Source: an uncultured Prevotellaceae bacterium (lineage in GTDB: Bacteria > Bacteroidota > Bacteroidia > Bacteroidales > Bacteroidaceae). Taken from it: a stretch of DNA of 42,613 nt. Below, piece by piece: positions 30,334 through 37,665 of the stretch (position 1 is the first letter of the stretch; each line of letters starts with the position of its first letter). The translations under genes were made by a program, and so were the position numbers. The notes below the pieces were generated by a model, which had not been told where the DNA came from, did no database searches, and saw only the letters and a list, made by a program, of their open reading frames with translations. The stretch is from NCBI GenBank assembly GCA_900313705.1, contig OMSJ01000004.1:1-42613 (forward strand). The letters are read 5' to 3'.

Positions 30334-30774
30334 TTAATCGTTACTGTCGGCAGACTCTTCGGACGCGGTGTCCGCGACCTCCTGCCGGTCCTGACTCCTA
30401 AGTGACCGCGTAGCGTTGCGCCACTTCTTGATGCCTTCCTCTATCCGTTCCAGTTGTATAGCGATACGCAACTTGTCCCTGTCGGTCAGCAGTCCGAACT
30501 GAATGCACAGCTCAAAGGAAGCGAGCATCGTGCCAAAGTCGGCGAACATGCCATGGATGTGGGTGAGCCTCACTTCCTGGCACTCCATCGCCACCGTGAA
30601 GTGGCGAATCATGCTGTAGCATGCCGTCTTGAACTCCTGCGGAGCTCCTTCCATGCGTTCTATCTTCGGCATGCGCTGTATGGCAGGGTGTAACACGAGA
30701 AGCAGATTTTTCACGTCTGCCAGAATACTTCCCTTGTCCTTTCTTGCCTTGTTATTCCTTGTCCTTACCGCCAT
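30334..30774 (-). CDS. avd: DGR accessory protein, Avd-like four-helix bundle, 146 aa
   Basis: Avd proteins are barrel-shaped pentamers that bind the reverse transcriptase and the template RNA. Here the protein is helical and basic, with VKNLLLVLHPAIQRMPKIERM, a long FKTACYSMIRHFTVAMECQEV helix, a LASFELCIQFGLL segment and KLRIAIQLERIEEGIKKWRNATRS, the layout of the four-helix-bundle Avd family. N- and C-termini are charged and likely disordered. It lies between target and TR, the classical order, and overlaps the small upstream ORF by 23 nt. Confidence 0.8.
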   Translation of the reverse strand: MAVRTRNNKARKDKGSILADVKNLLLVLHPAIQRMPKIERMEGAPQEFKTACYSMIRHFTVAMECQEVRLTHIHGMFADFGTMLASFELCIQFGLLTDRDKLRIAIQLERIEEGIKKWRNATRSLRSQDRQEVADTASEESADSND

Positions 30775-30895
30775 ATCTTATTGCATATCGCTCTGCTTGC
30801 CGCTCGTATGCGGTTTGCAGATACTCGTCGTAGTTTGTTACTGTAGGCTCAGTGCGCTCTTGCGAGACGCGCTGAGACCTCTTAGATTTATTCAT
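30752..30895 (-). CDS. Small DGR-locus protein, 47 aa
   Basis: ATG at 30895 overlaps the target's stop (TAATG) and the frame ends inside the Avd-like start. The 47 residues (MNKSKRSQRVSQERTEPT, then TNYDEYLQTAYERQAERYAIRYGG) are basic with a Tyr-rich helix. The double overlap indicates translational coupling of target, this ORF and Avd. Function unknown. It also holds a hairpin lying 28 nt downstream of the VR. Confidence 0.6.
   Translation of the reverse strand: MNKSKRSQRVSQERTEPTVTNYDEYLQTAYERQAERYAIRYGGKDKE
30848..30876. promoter_or_regulatory. Hairpin downstream of the VR
   Basis: CTCAG/CTGAG plus GCG/CGC with one mismatch form an 8-bp stem 28 nt past the VR 3' end. DGRs such as BPP-1 need a DNA hairpin or cruciform just downstream of the VR for target recognition; this is a candidate, although further away than in BPP-1. 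Confidence 0.4.
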
Positions 30896-32208
30896 TATAA
30901 AAGCGTGACAGCCACAGCCTGCGGCGCGTTGTAGACGTAGCTGTAGTTGAGCGTGCGGCTCGTGCCGTAGAAAAGCCACGCGGTGCCGACGCCGTACCTC
31001 TGCGCGAACCATCGGGTCGAGCTATTAGCAAGTGTTACCTTTCCGGCCTTGGACTGTGTGCCGTTGATGATGGCGAGGTTTGCATCCTCAAGCATCGTTA
31101 CACCTTCCATTACATCCCACAGATGACCGCCCTGATTGTATGCCCAGTTCATGGTAGGGAACTTTGCCTTTGTGCTACCCGCCTTCGTCGGTGCCAACCT
31201 GGGGCCGTACTTTGCGGTCAGCACTTCGCCGTCTGGCAAGCCAAACACGCCGACTTTCATCTGCGCGAGGATGCCAAACTCGCCGCGCAGATATGCCTCG
31301 TAGGTCTTGTAGTATGCACGAATCTCGGACGCGTAAGGCGAAGTCTGGAACTCCGTTAGCTTCATGGGGTCGGTGCTGCCTGCTTCGCTATGCACGGCCA
31401 CGTCAGCGGCCAGGGTCCGTCCGTTGGTACCCCAATACGTCACAGCTCCCGCGAAGTTCATGATGCCGCGCGTGCCGGTTGTCTTGCCGTTCACTTTCAG
31501 GTAGCTTGTTGCAAGTGGCATGTCGCCCCACGTGGAGAAGGTGAGCGTACCGCCCGTGCAACCGCAGTTGTACTGCTGGTAGTTGCTCCACACATCGCAC
31601 TGAACGATGATGCGCGTTGCGCCGGTGTCCACCTTCTCGTCGTCGTCGTTGGCGAGGTAGCACCACCATGCGTTCGTGTCGCCCAGCTGCGCTGCCTTTT
31701 CTGCAAGGGCCACATTGATTTCGGACACAGTGGTGGCGTTGAAGGCTGTAGAGGTGAGCGTCACGGGAACGTCGATGTTAGTGCCATACTGCGCGTCGCC
31801 GCTCTTCGATGTGTCGCGGATGCGGAGCTTCAGTGTGAGGCTCGTATCGGTGATGGCTGTCAGCGCATACTGAAGCACGTCGGCGTACTTGTACGAAGGC
31901 AGGCTGGCATAGTTCCCGAGGAACACGCGCCAACGTCCGTCCTTGTAATAGCCGAGGAACACTCCCTTATACGTCCACGATGCGGGTACCAGACTGCGGT
32001 TATAGACATCCTTGCGGATGGCCACCTTGTTGCCGTTCTCGTCAAGATAGACAGCGTCGCCAAAGGTCGGCGTTTCCGTAGTCGGCACGTTAACGCCGTC
32101 GAATTCGCTAATGTTACCAGCCTTGATGTTTGCCACGCGGCTCTCTGCGGTAGGCTTGCCAGCTGCATTGTAGCTGGCAGCGTCATTATATTGCTCAATC
32201 TGTTTCAT
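30895..32208 (-). CDS. DGR target, putative receptor-binding protein, 437 aa
   Basis: The virion protein diversified by the retroelement. The variable region covers residues about 398-429 near the C-terminus. DGR targets carry it on a C-type-lectin fold, which fits LWDVMEGVTMLEDANLAIINGT then TRWFAQRYG and AWLFYGTSR here. Variable residues include T398, Y405, G408, T409, L412, Y414, S417, 421-424, N427 and P429. The N-terminal 390 residues are beta-rich (KGVFLGYYKDGRWRVFLGNY). It lies after two fibre genes, so it probably sits at the fibre tip. Confidence 0.88.
   Translation of the reverse strand: MKQIEQYNDAASYNAAGKPTAESRVANIKAGNISEFDGVNVPTTETPTFGDAVYLDENGNKVAIRKDVYNRSLVPASWTYKGVFLGYYKDGRWRVFLGNYASLPSYKYADVLQYALTAITDTSLTLKLRIRDTSKSGDAQYGTNIDVPVTLTSTAFNATTVSEINVALAEKAAQLGDTNAWWCYLANDDDEKVDTGATRIIVQCDVWSNYQQYNCGCTGGTLTFSTWGDMPLATSYLKVNGKTTGTRGIMNFAGAVTYWGTNGRTLAADVAVHSEAGSTDPMKLTEFQTSPYASEIRAYYKTYEAYLRGEFGILAQMKVGVFGLPDGEVLTAKYGPRLAPTKAGSTKAKFPTMNWAYNQGGHLWDVMEGVTMLEDANLAIINGTQSKAGKVTLANSSTRWFAQRYGVGTAWLFYGTSRTLNYSYVYNAPQAVAVTLL
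30904..31021 (-). repeat. DGR variable repeat (VR)
   Basis: Shares 102 of 118 positions with the TR. Eleven of the 13 TR Asn codons are changed (to Thr, Tyr, Gly, Leu, Ser or Pro), always at A positions, and one silent GCA to GCG change is also at an A. The only non-A difference (T to G on the coding strand) lies next to the invariant 3' part CAGGCTGTGGCTGTCACG, the likely IMH that sets direction. Confidence 0.93.
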
Positions 32209-32249
32209 GTCTATAAATTTTTAGATTGTTATTTGTTTGCCACCCCAGT

Positions 32250-32271
32250 CCCCTCTCTCTCGGGAGAGGGG
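32250..32271. repeat. REP-like GC hairpin
   Basis: CCCCTCTC/GAGAGGGG around a 6-nt loop in the spacer between the fibre and the DGR target. A similar CCTCCCC/GGGGAGG dyad is at 41739-41754. Such dyads are widespread in Bacteroidales spacers. Confidence 0.55.
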
Positions 32272-32286
32272 TTAGGGGAGAGGCTT

Positions 32287-34590
32287 TTAATTAAGTGCCA
32301 CCCAGTCGTTGGTGCTATTCGTAAGCGCAACGGCGACATACACCTTCTTGGCGACCTTGTCGATGTACTGCTGGCCGATGAAGCGCGGACAGCCGTTCCA
32401 CACGCCCATCGTCTTCTCTTCCCAGTTGTCGGGGGTGTTCTCGGCACTCGGCGCACCTTCCACGGAGCTTTCCAGCACGTCTGGAGTTCCAAACTTCGTC
32501 ACGCGCTCGCAGTTCACAGCCTGGGTCTTCACGGCTGGCAGAACGGCAACATCCTTTCCAGTCAGCATCTCGCGCAGAGCCTTGTTCTCATTATAGAGGT
32601 AAAGCATGGCTTCGGCGATAACGGGGATGGTCTTGTTGTCGATATTGCTCAACATCTGCCGCACGCTGTCTGGAATGCCCTGTGCGTAGGCGATGTTGAT
32701 GTAGGCACTGCCGACTGCACCCTGGATGATGATGAGACCCCAGTCCTCAACGGTAAATGAACTGCTGACAGCTGCCGTGCCTGTTGCTTCGTCAGCAAGC
32801 TCGTACTTCACATAGTCGCTCTGTACGGTGGCGTTGCTGTCGGTGAAGCTGACTGTTGTGCCATCTACGCTTAACTCCTGACTAAGCGTCTCGAATGCTG
32901 CTGCACCGCCTGCCTTCATGCCGCTGATGGTGGCGGTATGTATGTAGTCGCCCGTAGGATCACCCTCAGACTCCACGGGGGTATTTGTCCATGTCGGCTG
33001 CACGTGGTCGACAAGGCGGTGCCATGTTATCTGATTGTCGCCCGTGCGCTCGATGCGGTCTGCCACGTTGCCAACAGTCAGCATCTTGTCGTAGGTATGG
33101 AGAGCGTGGATGCCTGCGGCTATATCCACCTCCGAGCCTGCATCGCTGGCATCGTTGGCGGCTACATAGTCGTCATAACGCTTGCTCCATCCGATGTGCG
33201 CACAAGTGACAGCACGGTCAATACCGCTCACGATGAGATAGCCGGCCTGCGAGGTGGTGAAGAAGCGGTAGTTCTTGCCTCCAGTGCTGGCGTCGGTGTA
33301 AGCGCAAGCTGTTCCATCGGTGACGCTCGTAGGCACGCCGTTGGCAAGCGGCTTGAAGTACACCGTCGGGCGGAGGTTCTCGCCCTGGCTGTTAGTGAAG
33401 AGTACGCCGTTAGGCTGTGATGCCGTGTTGATAGTACCGAAGGGAAGTGCAGGAACCATGAAGTACCATCCATTACCTACAGCTGTTGCTCTGCGCAAGA
33501 GATTGAAGCCGGTTGCGATGAGCTTCGATGCAGAGAAGTCGGTCTTCGCGGCAATCGACACCAACGTAGCGGGCACGCTGCTGTCGATGCTCAGGTCACC
33601 GCCCGTTGTCTCCACTACACCCTCCTGAGTGTAGTTGGCGTTCTGTGTACTGCCAGCCCACGATGCGAGGTTATCGGCAAGTGCGGGAATGACCGTGCCG
33701 TTCTCCAGATTTTCCTGAAGGGCGTTTGCTCCGGCTGCTGCTGCGTTGGCGGCCGCGGTAGCGGCTTCGCTGGCGGTGTGGTCGGCCTCGGCGCGGGTAT
33801 GGTCTGAGGTGGCGGTCGTGTGGTCGCTGGCTGCAGCGGTATGGTCAGCTGTGGCTGTTGCGTGGTCGGAAGCGGCAGTCGTATGGTCAGCTGCTGCTTG
33901 TACGTGGTCAGCATCGGCACGCTCCACAAGCTCAGTCATCTGGGCGTTGTCTTGCACGGCGATTTCATGGTCTGCCTCGGCGCGGGTGTGGTCGCTATCG
34001 GCCTGCTGATGGTCAGCAACGGCCACCGCGTGGTCTTCGGCAAAGACAGCCTGGCGGTTGTTCTCGTTCAACTGCCTCTGAGTCTCTGCTGCCACTCGGC
34101 TTGCTTCCTGGTTGACGCGCTGCTGTTCCTTGGTGACACGCTGTTGCTCAGCACCCATGCGAGCCTGTTCCTGATTGATGCGGAGGTTCTCTTGTGTCAC
34201 GCGGTTGCTCTCTGCCTGCACGCGGGCACTCTCGGCGTTGGCACGGGCGTTCTCGGCATTGATGCGGGCGTTCTCGGCATTGATGCGGGCATTTTCGCGA
34301 CTGATGCGTTGTTCTTCGGCACTGACGCGCTCTGCCTCGTTTCCGGTCATCTGCGTGTCAATCTCAATGAGGTGGTCGGCTTCGGACTTGATGCTTGACA
34401 TGTCGATGATGCAGAACCACCATTGCGGGTCTGTCAGAGCATGGCCGACGTTGCCGGACTTCAGCGAGCGATAGACACTCAGACCCGTTGGGTCTTGCAC
34501 TACGGCTGCATTGCCATAGACGGTAGCGGCGTTGTAGGTTCCCTTCCACGCCTCGCCTACCTGATAGCGAATTTCTTGAAATGTGTCCAT
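32287..34590 (-). CDS. Long tail fibre protein with heptad-repeat stalk, 767 aa
   Basis: Residues about 80-190 are a coiled coil of 7-residue units (ENARINA-, ESARVQA-like). Residues about 205-270 are a second stalk of units with Asp-His at fixed spacing (ADHTTAASDHATATADH). Such stalks trimerise phage fibres. The C-terminal 450 residues are beta-rich and end with a NWEEKTMGVWNGCPRFIGQQYIDKVAKKVYVA segment near 730, a pattern common in Bacteroidales phage fibre tips. It directly precedes the DGR target gene, so fibre and variable tip probably work together. Confidence 0.78.
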   Translation of the reverse strand: MDTFQEIRYQVGEAWKGTYNAATVYGNAAVVQDPTGLSVYRSLKSGNVGHALTDPQWWFCIIDMSSIKSEADHLIEIDTQMTGNEAERVSAEEQRISRENARINAENARINAENARANAESARVQAESNRVTQENLRINQEQARMGAEQQRVTKEQQRVNQEASRVAAETQRQLNENNRQAVFAEDHAVAVADHQQADSDHTRAEADHEIAVQDNAQMTELVERADADHVQAAADHTTAASDHATATADHTAAASDHTTATSDHTRAEADHTASEAATAAANAAAAGANALQENLENGTVIPALADNLASWAGSTQNANYTQEGVVETTGGDLSIDSSVPATLVSIAAKTDFSASKLIATGFNLLRRATAVGNGWYFMVPALPFGTINTASQPNGVLFTNSQGENLRPTVYFKPLANGVPTSVTDGTACAYTDASTGGKNYRFFTTSQAGYLIVSGIDRAVTCAHIGWSKRYDDYVAANDASDAGSEVDIAAGIHALHTYDKMLTVGNVADRIERTGDNQITWHRLVDHVQPTWTNTPVESEGDPTGDYIHTATISGMKAGGAAAFETLSQELSVDGTTVSFTDSNATVQSDYVKYELADEATGTAAVSSSFTVEDWGLIIIQGAVGSAYINIAYAQGIPDSVRQMLSNIDNKTIPVIAEAMLYLYNENKALREMLTGKDVAVLPAVKTQAVNCERVTKFGTPDVLESSVEGAPSAENTPDNWEEKTMGVWNGCPRFIGQQYIDKVAKKVYVAVALTNSTNDWVALN

Positions 34591-34641
34591 GATAGTATTA
34601 TTTTTTCGTTATTACATTATGTCGTTATTACGTCGTTTCGG

Positions 34642-35337
34642 CTAATTGTAAAGCCTGATGATGAGCTCTGCTGTTGTCTCGTCGTAGCGGACGCGGTCGA
34701 TTTCCTGCTCCAGTCCACTGATGGTCAACACGCCGTCCTCGGGATTGAAGTTCATCACAGGGAAGAGCATACCGCCGCTCACACCTTGCTCGCCTTGCGG
34801 ACCTTGCGGACCCTGCGGGCCTTGCGCTCCGTCGGCTCCGTGAAGCGACGCGAGCCACTCCTCTTCAGTACCGACATAGCCATGCTCGACGGCTATCTCG
34901 TAGGCACTCTTGCCTGGGTCACCCTTGGCGTAGTACGGCTCCACTGTGCTCTCGGCATGGATGGTTGTCTCGCCTTGCAAGCTCAGCACCAGATTGAACT
35001 TGTTAATCACTCCTCCTTCGCCTTCCTCTTCGACGACAACGGGCGTTGGCGCAATCCGCTCATCGCACACTCCGCTCACGTAGCATGAGTTGTTAAGGTA
35101 GTAGGTGCGCTCCACCATGAGCGTGCCCAAACCCATTCTGTGGTCATCGAAACCGATGCACAGATTACCATCGTCGTCGAGGTGGCAGTTGGTAAAGGTG
35201 TTGCCGTCGAAACTTGCGACAAACGCCCTCGATGGCGATGCCGTGAAGTATTTGAACCTGAACGGCACACCATAACCGGCTTCGCTCTTCTCGGTGATAG
35301 CGAAGTCGGTTTTGTAGAAAATGTTTTTGTAATCCAT
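34642..35337 (-). CDS. Fibre/tail protein with short collagen-like segment, 231 aa
   Basis: Residues about 140-165 (YYAKGDPGKSAYEIAVEHGYVGTEEEWLASLHG) form the fibre linker domain common in phage tail proteins. It is followed by a collagen-like run GADGAQGPQGPQGPQGEQG that would trimerise. The N-terminal 130 residues are beta-rich and probably attach to the tail. It ends 51 nt before the long fibre gene and likely connects to it. Confidence 0.72.
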   Translation of the reverse strand: MDYKNIFYKTDFAITEKSEAGYGVPFRFKYFTASPSRAFVASFDGNTFTNCHLDDDGNLCIGFDDHRMGLGTLMVERTYYLNNSCYVSGVCDERIAPTPVVVEEEGEGGVINKFNLVLSLQGETTIHAESTVEPYYAKGDPGKSAYEIAVEHGYVGTEEEWLASLHGADGAQGPQGPQGPQGEQGVSGGMLFPVMNFNPEDGVLTISGLEQEIDRVRYDETTAELIIRLYN

Positions 35338-35385
35338 ATTGTTATCACTTTGGCAGGCAGGGTTCGGATGCCTGCGGTTATCGTC

Positions 35386-35691
35386 TTATTGAGTCAGCCG
35401 CATATAGGGTTTCACGTTGATGTCGAAGGATGGGAGGTGATAGACGCTGGTCGGGGATGCTGTGCCGCGCTGCTTGTAGAGGTCGTCGGTCAGCAGAAGC
35501 GACGCAACGATGATGCCTGCCGGCACCTCGCCGTATTGCTCGATGAAGTCCTCCATATCGCGGTTGCATACGTTCAGCACAGCGTTCTCTGCTGCCGTGG
35601 CATAACTGCACACAAGCTCGTGCTCAAGCTGAGCCTGCTCATCGTCGAGACGGAGGTGATTCTTCACCATGTCAAAGTTAAGGAATCGCAT
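35386..35691 (-). CDS. gp6-like head-tail connector, 101 aa
   Basis: From ATG 35691 the protein reads MRFLNFDMVKNHLRLDDEQAQLEHELVCSYATAAENAVLNVCNRD, then VPAGIIVASLLLTDDLYKQR, the typical helical pattern of HK97 gp6/SPP1 gp15-like connectors that sit below the portal. Its place next to fibre genes rather than by the capsid gene is unusual. It follows a terminator (35759-35803) and a GTAAACC element, so it may have its own promoter. The longer ORF start upstream runs through that element and is rejected. Confidence 0.72.
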   Translation of the reverse strand: MRFLNFDMVKNHLRLDDEQAQLEHELVCSYATAAENAVLNVCNRDMEDFIEQYGEVPAGIIVASLLLTDDLYKQRGTASPTSVYHLPSFDINVKPYMRLTQ

Positions 35692-35709
35692 ATCTTTTAA
35701 TGTTTCAGT

Positions 35710-35744
35710 TCTATCATTCGCGCGTTTTACGTCCGCAGGTTTAC
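35710..35744 (-). promoter_or_regulatory. GTAAACC element, copy 5
   Basis: GTAAACC, then CGTAAAACGCGCG and GATAGA, 47 nt before the connector ATG and immediately after an intrinsic terminator. This placement, terminator then element then gene, supports a promoter role. Confidence 0.68.
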
Positions 35745-35758
35745 CGACGCGCACAAAC

Positions 35759-35803
35759 AAAAAAAACACCCAGCCGCGGGCAAAAGGCTGCCGCGACTGG
35801 GTG
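35759..35803 (-). terminator. Intrinsic terminator after the lysis genes
   Basis: On the minus strand CACCCAGTCGCGG pairs with CCGCGGCTGGGTG (one G-U) and is followed by eight Ts. It ends the endolysin transcript before the GTAAACC element of the connector gene. Confidence 0.85.
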
Positions 35804-35888
35804 CTTACAATCGCACTCCACTGAGTGCTGAGAAATGAAATAAGTGTAGAAAACCTATAAACTAACTAACTAACTAATGAAGAAAAAC

Positions 35889-35902
35889 AAGCCTCACGGC
35901 TT
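35889..35902 (-). terminator. Weak hairpin with T-run after endolysin
   Basis: AAGCC-GTGA-GGCTT followed by GTTTTTCTT on the minus strand, 32 nt after the endolysin stop. Possibly a first, weak terminator before the strong one at 35759-35803. A plus-strand run of ACTA repeats (35863-35877) lies between them. No gene is convincing in 35804-35933. Confidence 0.4.
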
Positions 35903-35933
35903 TATGTTGTCGCCCGCCATTGCGGTGTGTGCG

Positions 35934-36371
35934 TTAACGCTTCAGCAGGTCGTTGATAACTTGCTTCCTGTTCTTGCCGTCGGCACGATAGCTGACATGC
36001 ACCCAATAGCTCCCTTTGGCGTTGTGTTCCATGATGAGCTGGTCAAAGACGACATGCGCCTTGATCCAATCAAACCACCGCTTGCCCTTCAGCTTGTCGC
36101 CGTCGATGCAGAGGTCGGCTGCTTCGCCGTTCAGGTGCTGCGAGTTGCTGACACCGCCGACGGCTGCGTTGAGTCTTGGGCAACGGTAGCCGCTGCCTAT
36201 CTTTATCTCTTGCCCCATCGCGTCGCGTAGAGGTTGCAAGACATGATGCACCAGAGCGCAAAGGCTCGCCACTTGTTGCGTGCTCGGGATATTGCTGATG
36301 CCCTTCGCCTTGGCCGTATCGCTGGTCGTGAATTCTTCGAGCGTGAAGTTCTTACTGATTCGTGTTGCCAT
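35934..36371 (-). CDS. Endolysin, M15-type peptidase, 145 aa
   Basis: Peptidoglycan-cleaving lysis enzyme of the VanY/M15_3 family. The zinc motif SxHxxGxAxD is at S77-H79-G82-A84-D86 (SQHLNGEAAD), with the third ligand H125 in WVHVS and the catalytic Glu at E115. The N-terminus (NFTLEEFTTSDTAKAKGISN) is standard. There is no signal peptide, so release needs the holin-like protein upstream, whose end it overlaps by 20 nt. A terminator follows, making holin and endolysin a two-gene lysis unit. Confidence 0.9.
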   Translation of the reverse strand: MATRISKNFTLEEFTTSDTAKAKGISNIPSTQQVASLCALVHHVLQPLRDAMGQEIKIGSGYRCPRLNAAVGGVSNSQHLNGEAADLCIDGDKLKGKRWFDWIKAHVVFDQLIMEHNAKGSYWVHVSYRADGKNRKQVINDLLKR

Positions 36372-36852
36372 TCTTCGTTTGTATTTCGCCGTTCTCGCTT
36401 ATTGTTACCATGATTCTGTCCTTACAGTGCTCGCGACCACAGATAAGGGGTCGCAGACAATCGAGTTTTCTTCCGTTGCTCGCTATGTCACGCTTCATGT
36501 TCGTGCGCTCATCCTCTGTCTCGTTGCGGAAGTCGCGGAACTCTTTCTGCAACTTATCGAGCTGGTCGCGGAATTCCATATAGCCTTGCTTATAATGGTC
36601 GCGGTCTTCGCGTAGTTCAGCGATGAGCCGGTGGTTGTCGTCCACTTCCTTCTGCTTGTCTTCGAGCATCTGCTGGTAGGTGTCCTGCACCTTCTGAGCC
36701 ATATCCACCTCGGCAGATTTTGCCTCGGCTTCCTTTTCTTGGGCTTCGGCTTTCGCCATGGCGCGTTGCCATCGCCATGTGAAGAATGCGCCGCCGCCAC
36801 CGCCAAGCAATAAGGTTCCAATGTTAATGAGGGTATCGATTGATATTTCCAT
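36352..36852 (-). CDS. Holin-like protein with one membrane helix and coiled coil, 166 aa
   Basis: From ATG 36852 the N-terminus (SIDTLINIGTLLLGGGGGAFFTWRWQR) is a single glycine-rich membrane helix, followed by a long charged coiled coil (AKAEAQEKEAEAKSAEVDMA onward) and a C-terminal CLRPLICGREHC cysteine pair. Position just before the endolysin and a 20-nt overlap argue for a holin or pinholin regulator. The family is not formally recognised, and a tail-associated role is possible. The longer ORF start lies in the GTAAACC element and is rejected. Confidence 0.62.
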   Translation of the reverse strand: MEISIDTLINIGTLLLGGGGGAFFTWRWQRAMAKAEAQEKEAEAKSAEVDMAQKVQDTYQQMLEDKQKEVDDNHRLIAELREDRDHYKQGYMEFRDQLDKLQKEFRDFRNETEDERTNMKRDIASNGRKLDCLRPLICGREHCKDRIMVTISENGEIQTKNGNTNQ

Positions 36853-36868
36853 TTTGTATGTATGTCTT

Positions 36869-36903
36869 TCTACATAGCATACATTTCGTGGCTTCAGGTT
36901 TAC
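36869..36903 (-). promoter_or_regulatory. GTAAACC element, copy 6
   Basis: GTAAACC, then CCACGAAATG and CTATGTAGA, 45 nt before the holin-like ATG and directly after a terminator with a T-run. Same terminator-element-gene order as copy 5. Confidence 0.68.
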
Positions 36904-36908
36904 CATAC

Positions 36909-36942
36909 AAAAAAGGGGAGCTATCCTCGCGGACGGCTCCCC
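36909..36942 (-). terminator. Intrinsic terminator after the HU-like gene
   Basis: GGGGAGC (36915-36921 on plus) pairs with GCTCCCC (36936-36942). On the minus strand the stem is followed by TTTTTT. It separates the HU-like gene from the lysis unit. Confidence 0.85.
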
Positions 36943-36983
36943 TCGCTTACAAGATTTATTTCAGTACGAAAAATGTGTTGTTT

Positions 36984-37538
36984 TTATCCTTCCAGCTCTG
37001 AGCCTCCTGTGCCTGGCTGGTTGCCGCCATTGTCATTGTCGCCCTGCTGTGTGTTGTCGTCGGGGTCGGCCACTACGTCCGTTGCGGAGTACTTCACCTT
37101 CTGTGCTTGCTTGTTCAGGGCGAACTGCTTGCTGTACTTGGTGCCGACGGTCGAGCCGAGCGTCCAGGTGAGCATGTCGGGCGTGAGCATATCTTCGGTT
37201 GCCACCTGAGCACCGTTGTACTTTTCGGGGTTATCCTGCACGTCCTTGTCGCTGATTGAGCCGGACACACGGGGATAGATGGTGACGAGCTTCGTGCCGT
37301 CTTCGTTTTCAAGACTGATGCGCGAGCCTTCGAGAGTCTCTTCCGCTACGATGTCGGCAATGGCATGAATGGCAGCCTGTGCCTCGTAGGATTTGATACC
37401 TGTGCGGGCTGCAATCTTCTTGGCGAGTTCAACAGACGTGATGTCGGTACTAATAACCGCCTCGGCAAAGAAGCTGTGCGAGCCAATTTGGTTGTCGGAT
37501 GGGATGCGTTCACGGACGCGATACTTTACTTTAGCCAT
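36984..37538 (-). CDS. HU-like DNA-binding protein, 184 aa
   Basis: The N-terminal 120 residues match the Bacteroidetes HU-like (HU-HIG) family: VKYRVRERIPSDNQIGSHSFFAEAV, SVELAKKIAARTGIKSYEAQAAIHAIADIV and a later basic strand region. The C-terminal 60 residues are acidic, glycine-rich and probably disordered (DPDDNTQQGDNDNGGNQ). Such proteins bend or coat DNA; in phages they may help compact DNA or regulate late genes. It has its own leader of about 120 nt with a hairpin, after GTAAACC copy 7. Confidence 0.8.
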   Translation of the reverse strand: MAKVKYRVRERIPSDNQIGSHSFFAEAVISTDITSVELAKKIAARTGIKSYEAQAAIHAIADIVAEETLEGSRISLENEDGTKLVTIYPRVSGSISDKDVQDNPEKYNGAQVATEDMLTPDMLTWTLGSTVGTKYSKQFALNKQAQKVKYSATDVVADPDDNTQQGDNDNGGNQPGTGGSELEG

Positions 37539-37593
37539 AATTCTATACTTTTATGAGGTTAAAAAATACCATATCATTTTCTTCACTCTTCCT

Positions 37594-37617
37594 TATGGTT
37601 TTTGTGTGAAAACCATA
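37594..37617 (-). promoter_or_regulatory. Leader hairpin of the HU-like gene
   Basis: Arms TATGGTTTT/AAAACCATA (9 bp, 6-nt loop) lie between GTAAACC copy 7 and the HU-like ATG. A T-run follows later (ATTTTTT). It may modulate expression of the gene. Confidence 0.5.
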
Positions 37618-37630
37618 TAGTTTTTGCGGC

Positions 37631-37665
37631 TTTACTATACGGGCGAAATGCCGTTATGGGTTTAC
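37631..37665 (-). promoter_or_regulatory. GTAAACC element, copy 7
   Basis: GTAAACC, then GGCATTTCGCCCG and TATAGTAAA, 121 nt upstream of the HU-like ATG. It overlaps the end of the YozE-like gene (codons V-N-P-stop). Confidence 0.65.

Noticed and set aside
31390-32760. 456-aa plus-strand ORF
   Set aside because: Antisense to the DGR target and the end of the fibre gene; composition looks like a mirror of those genes.
35877-36230. 117-aa plus-strand ORF beginning MKKNKPHGF
   Set aside because: Nearly all of it is antisense to the endolysin with its catalytic motif; only about 19 codons are unique.
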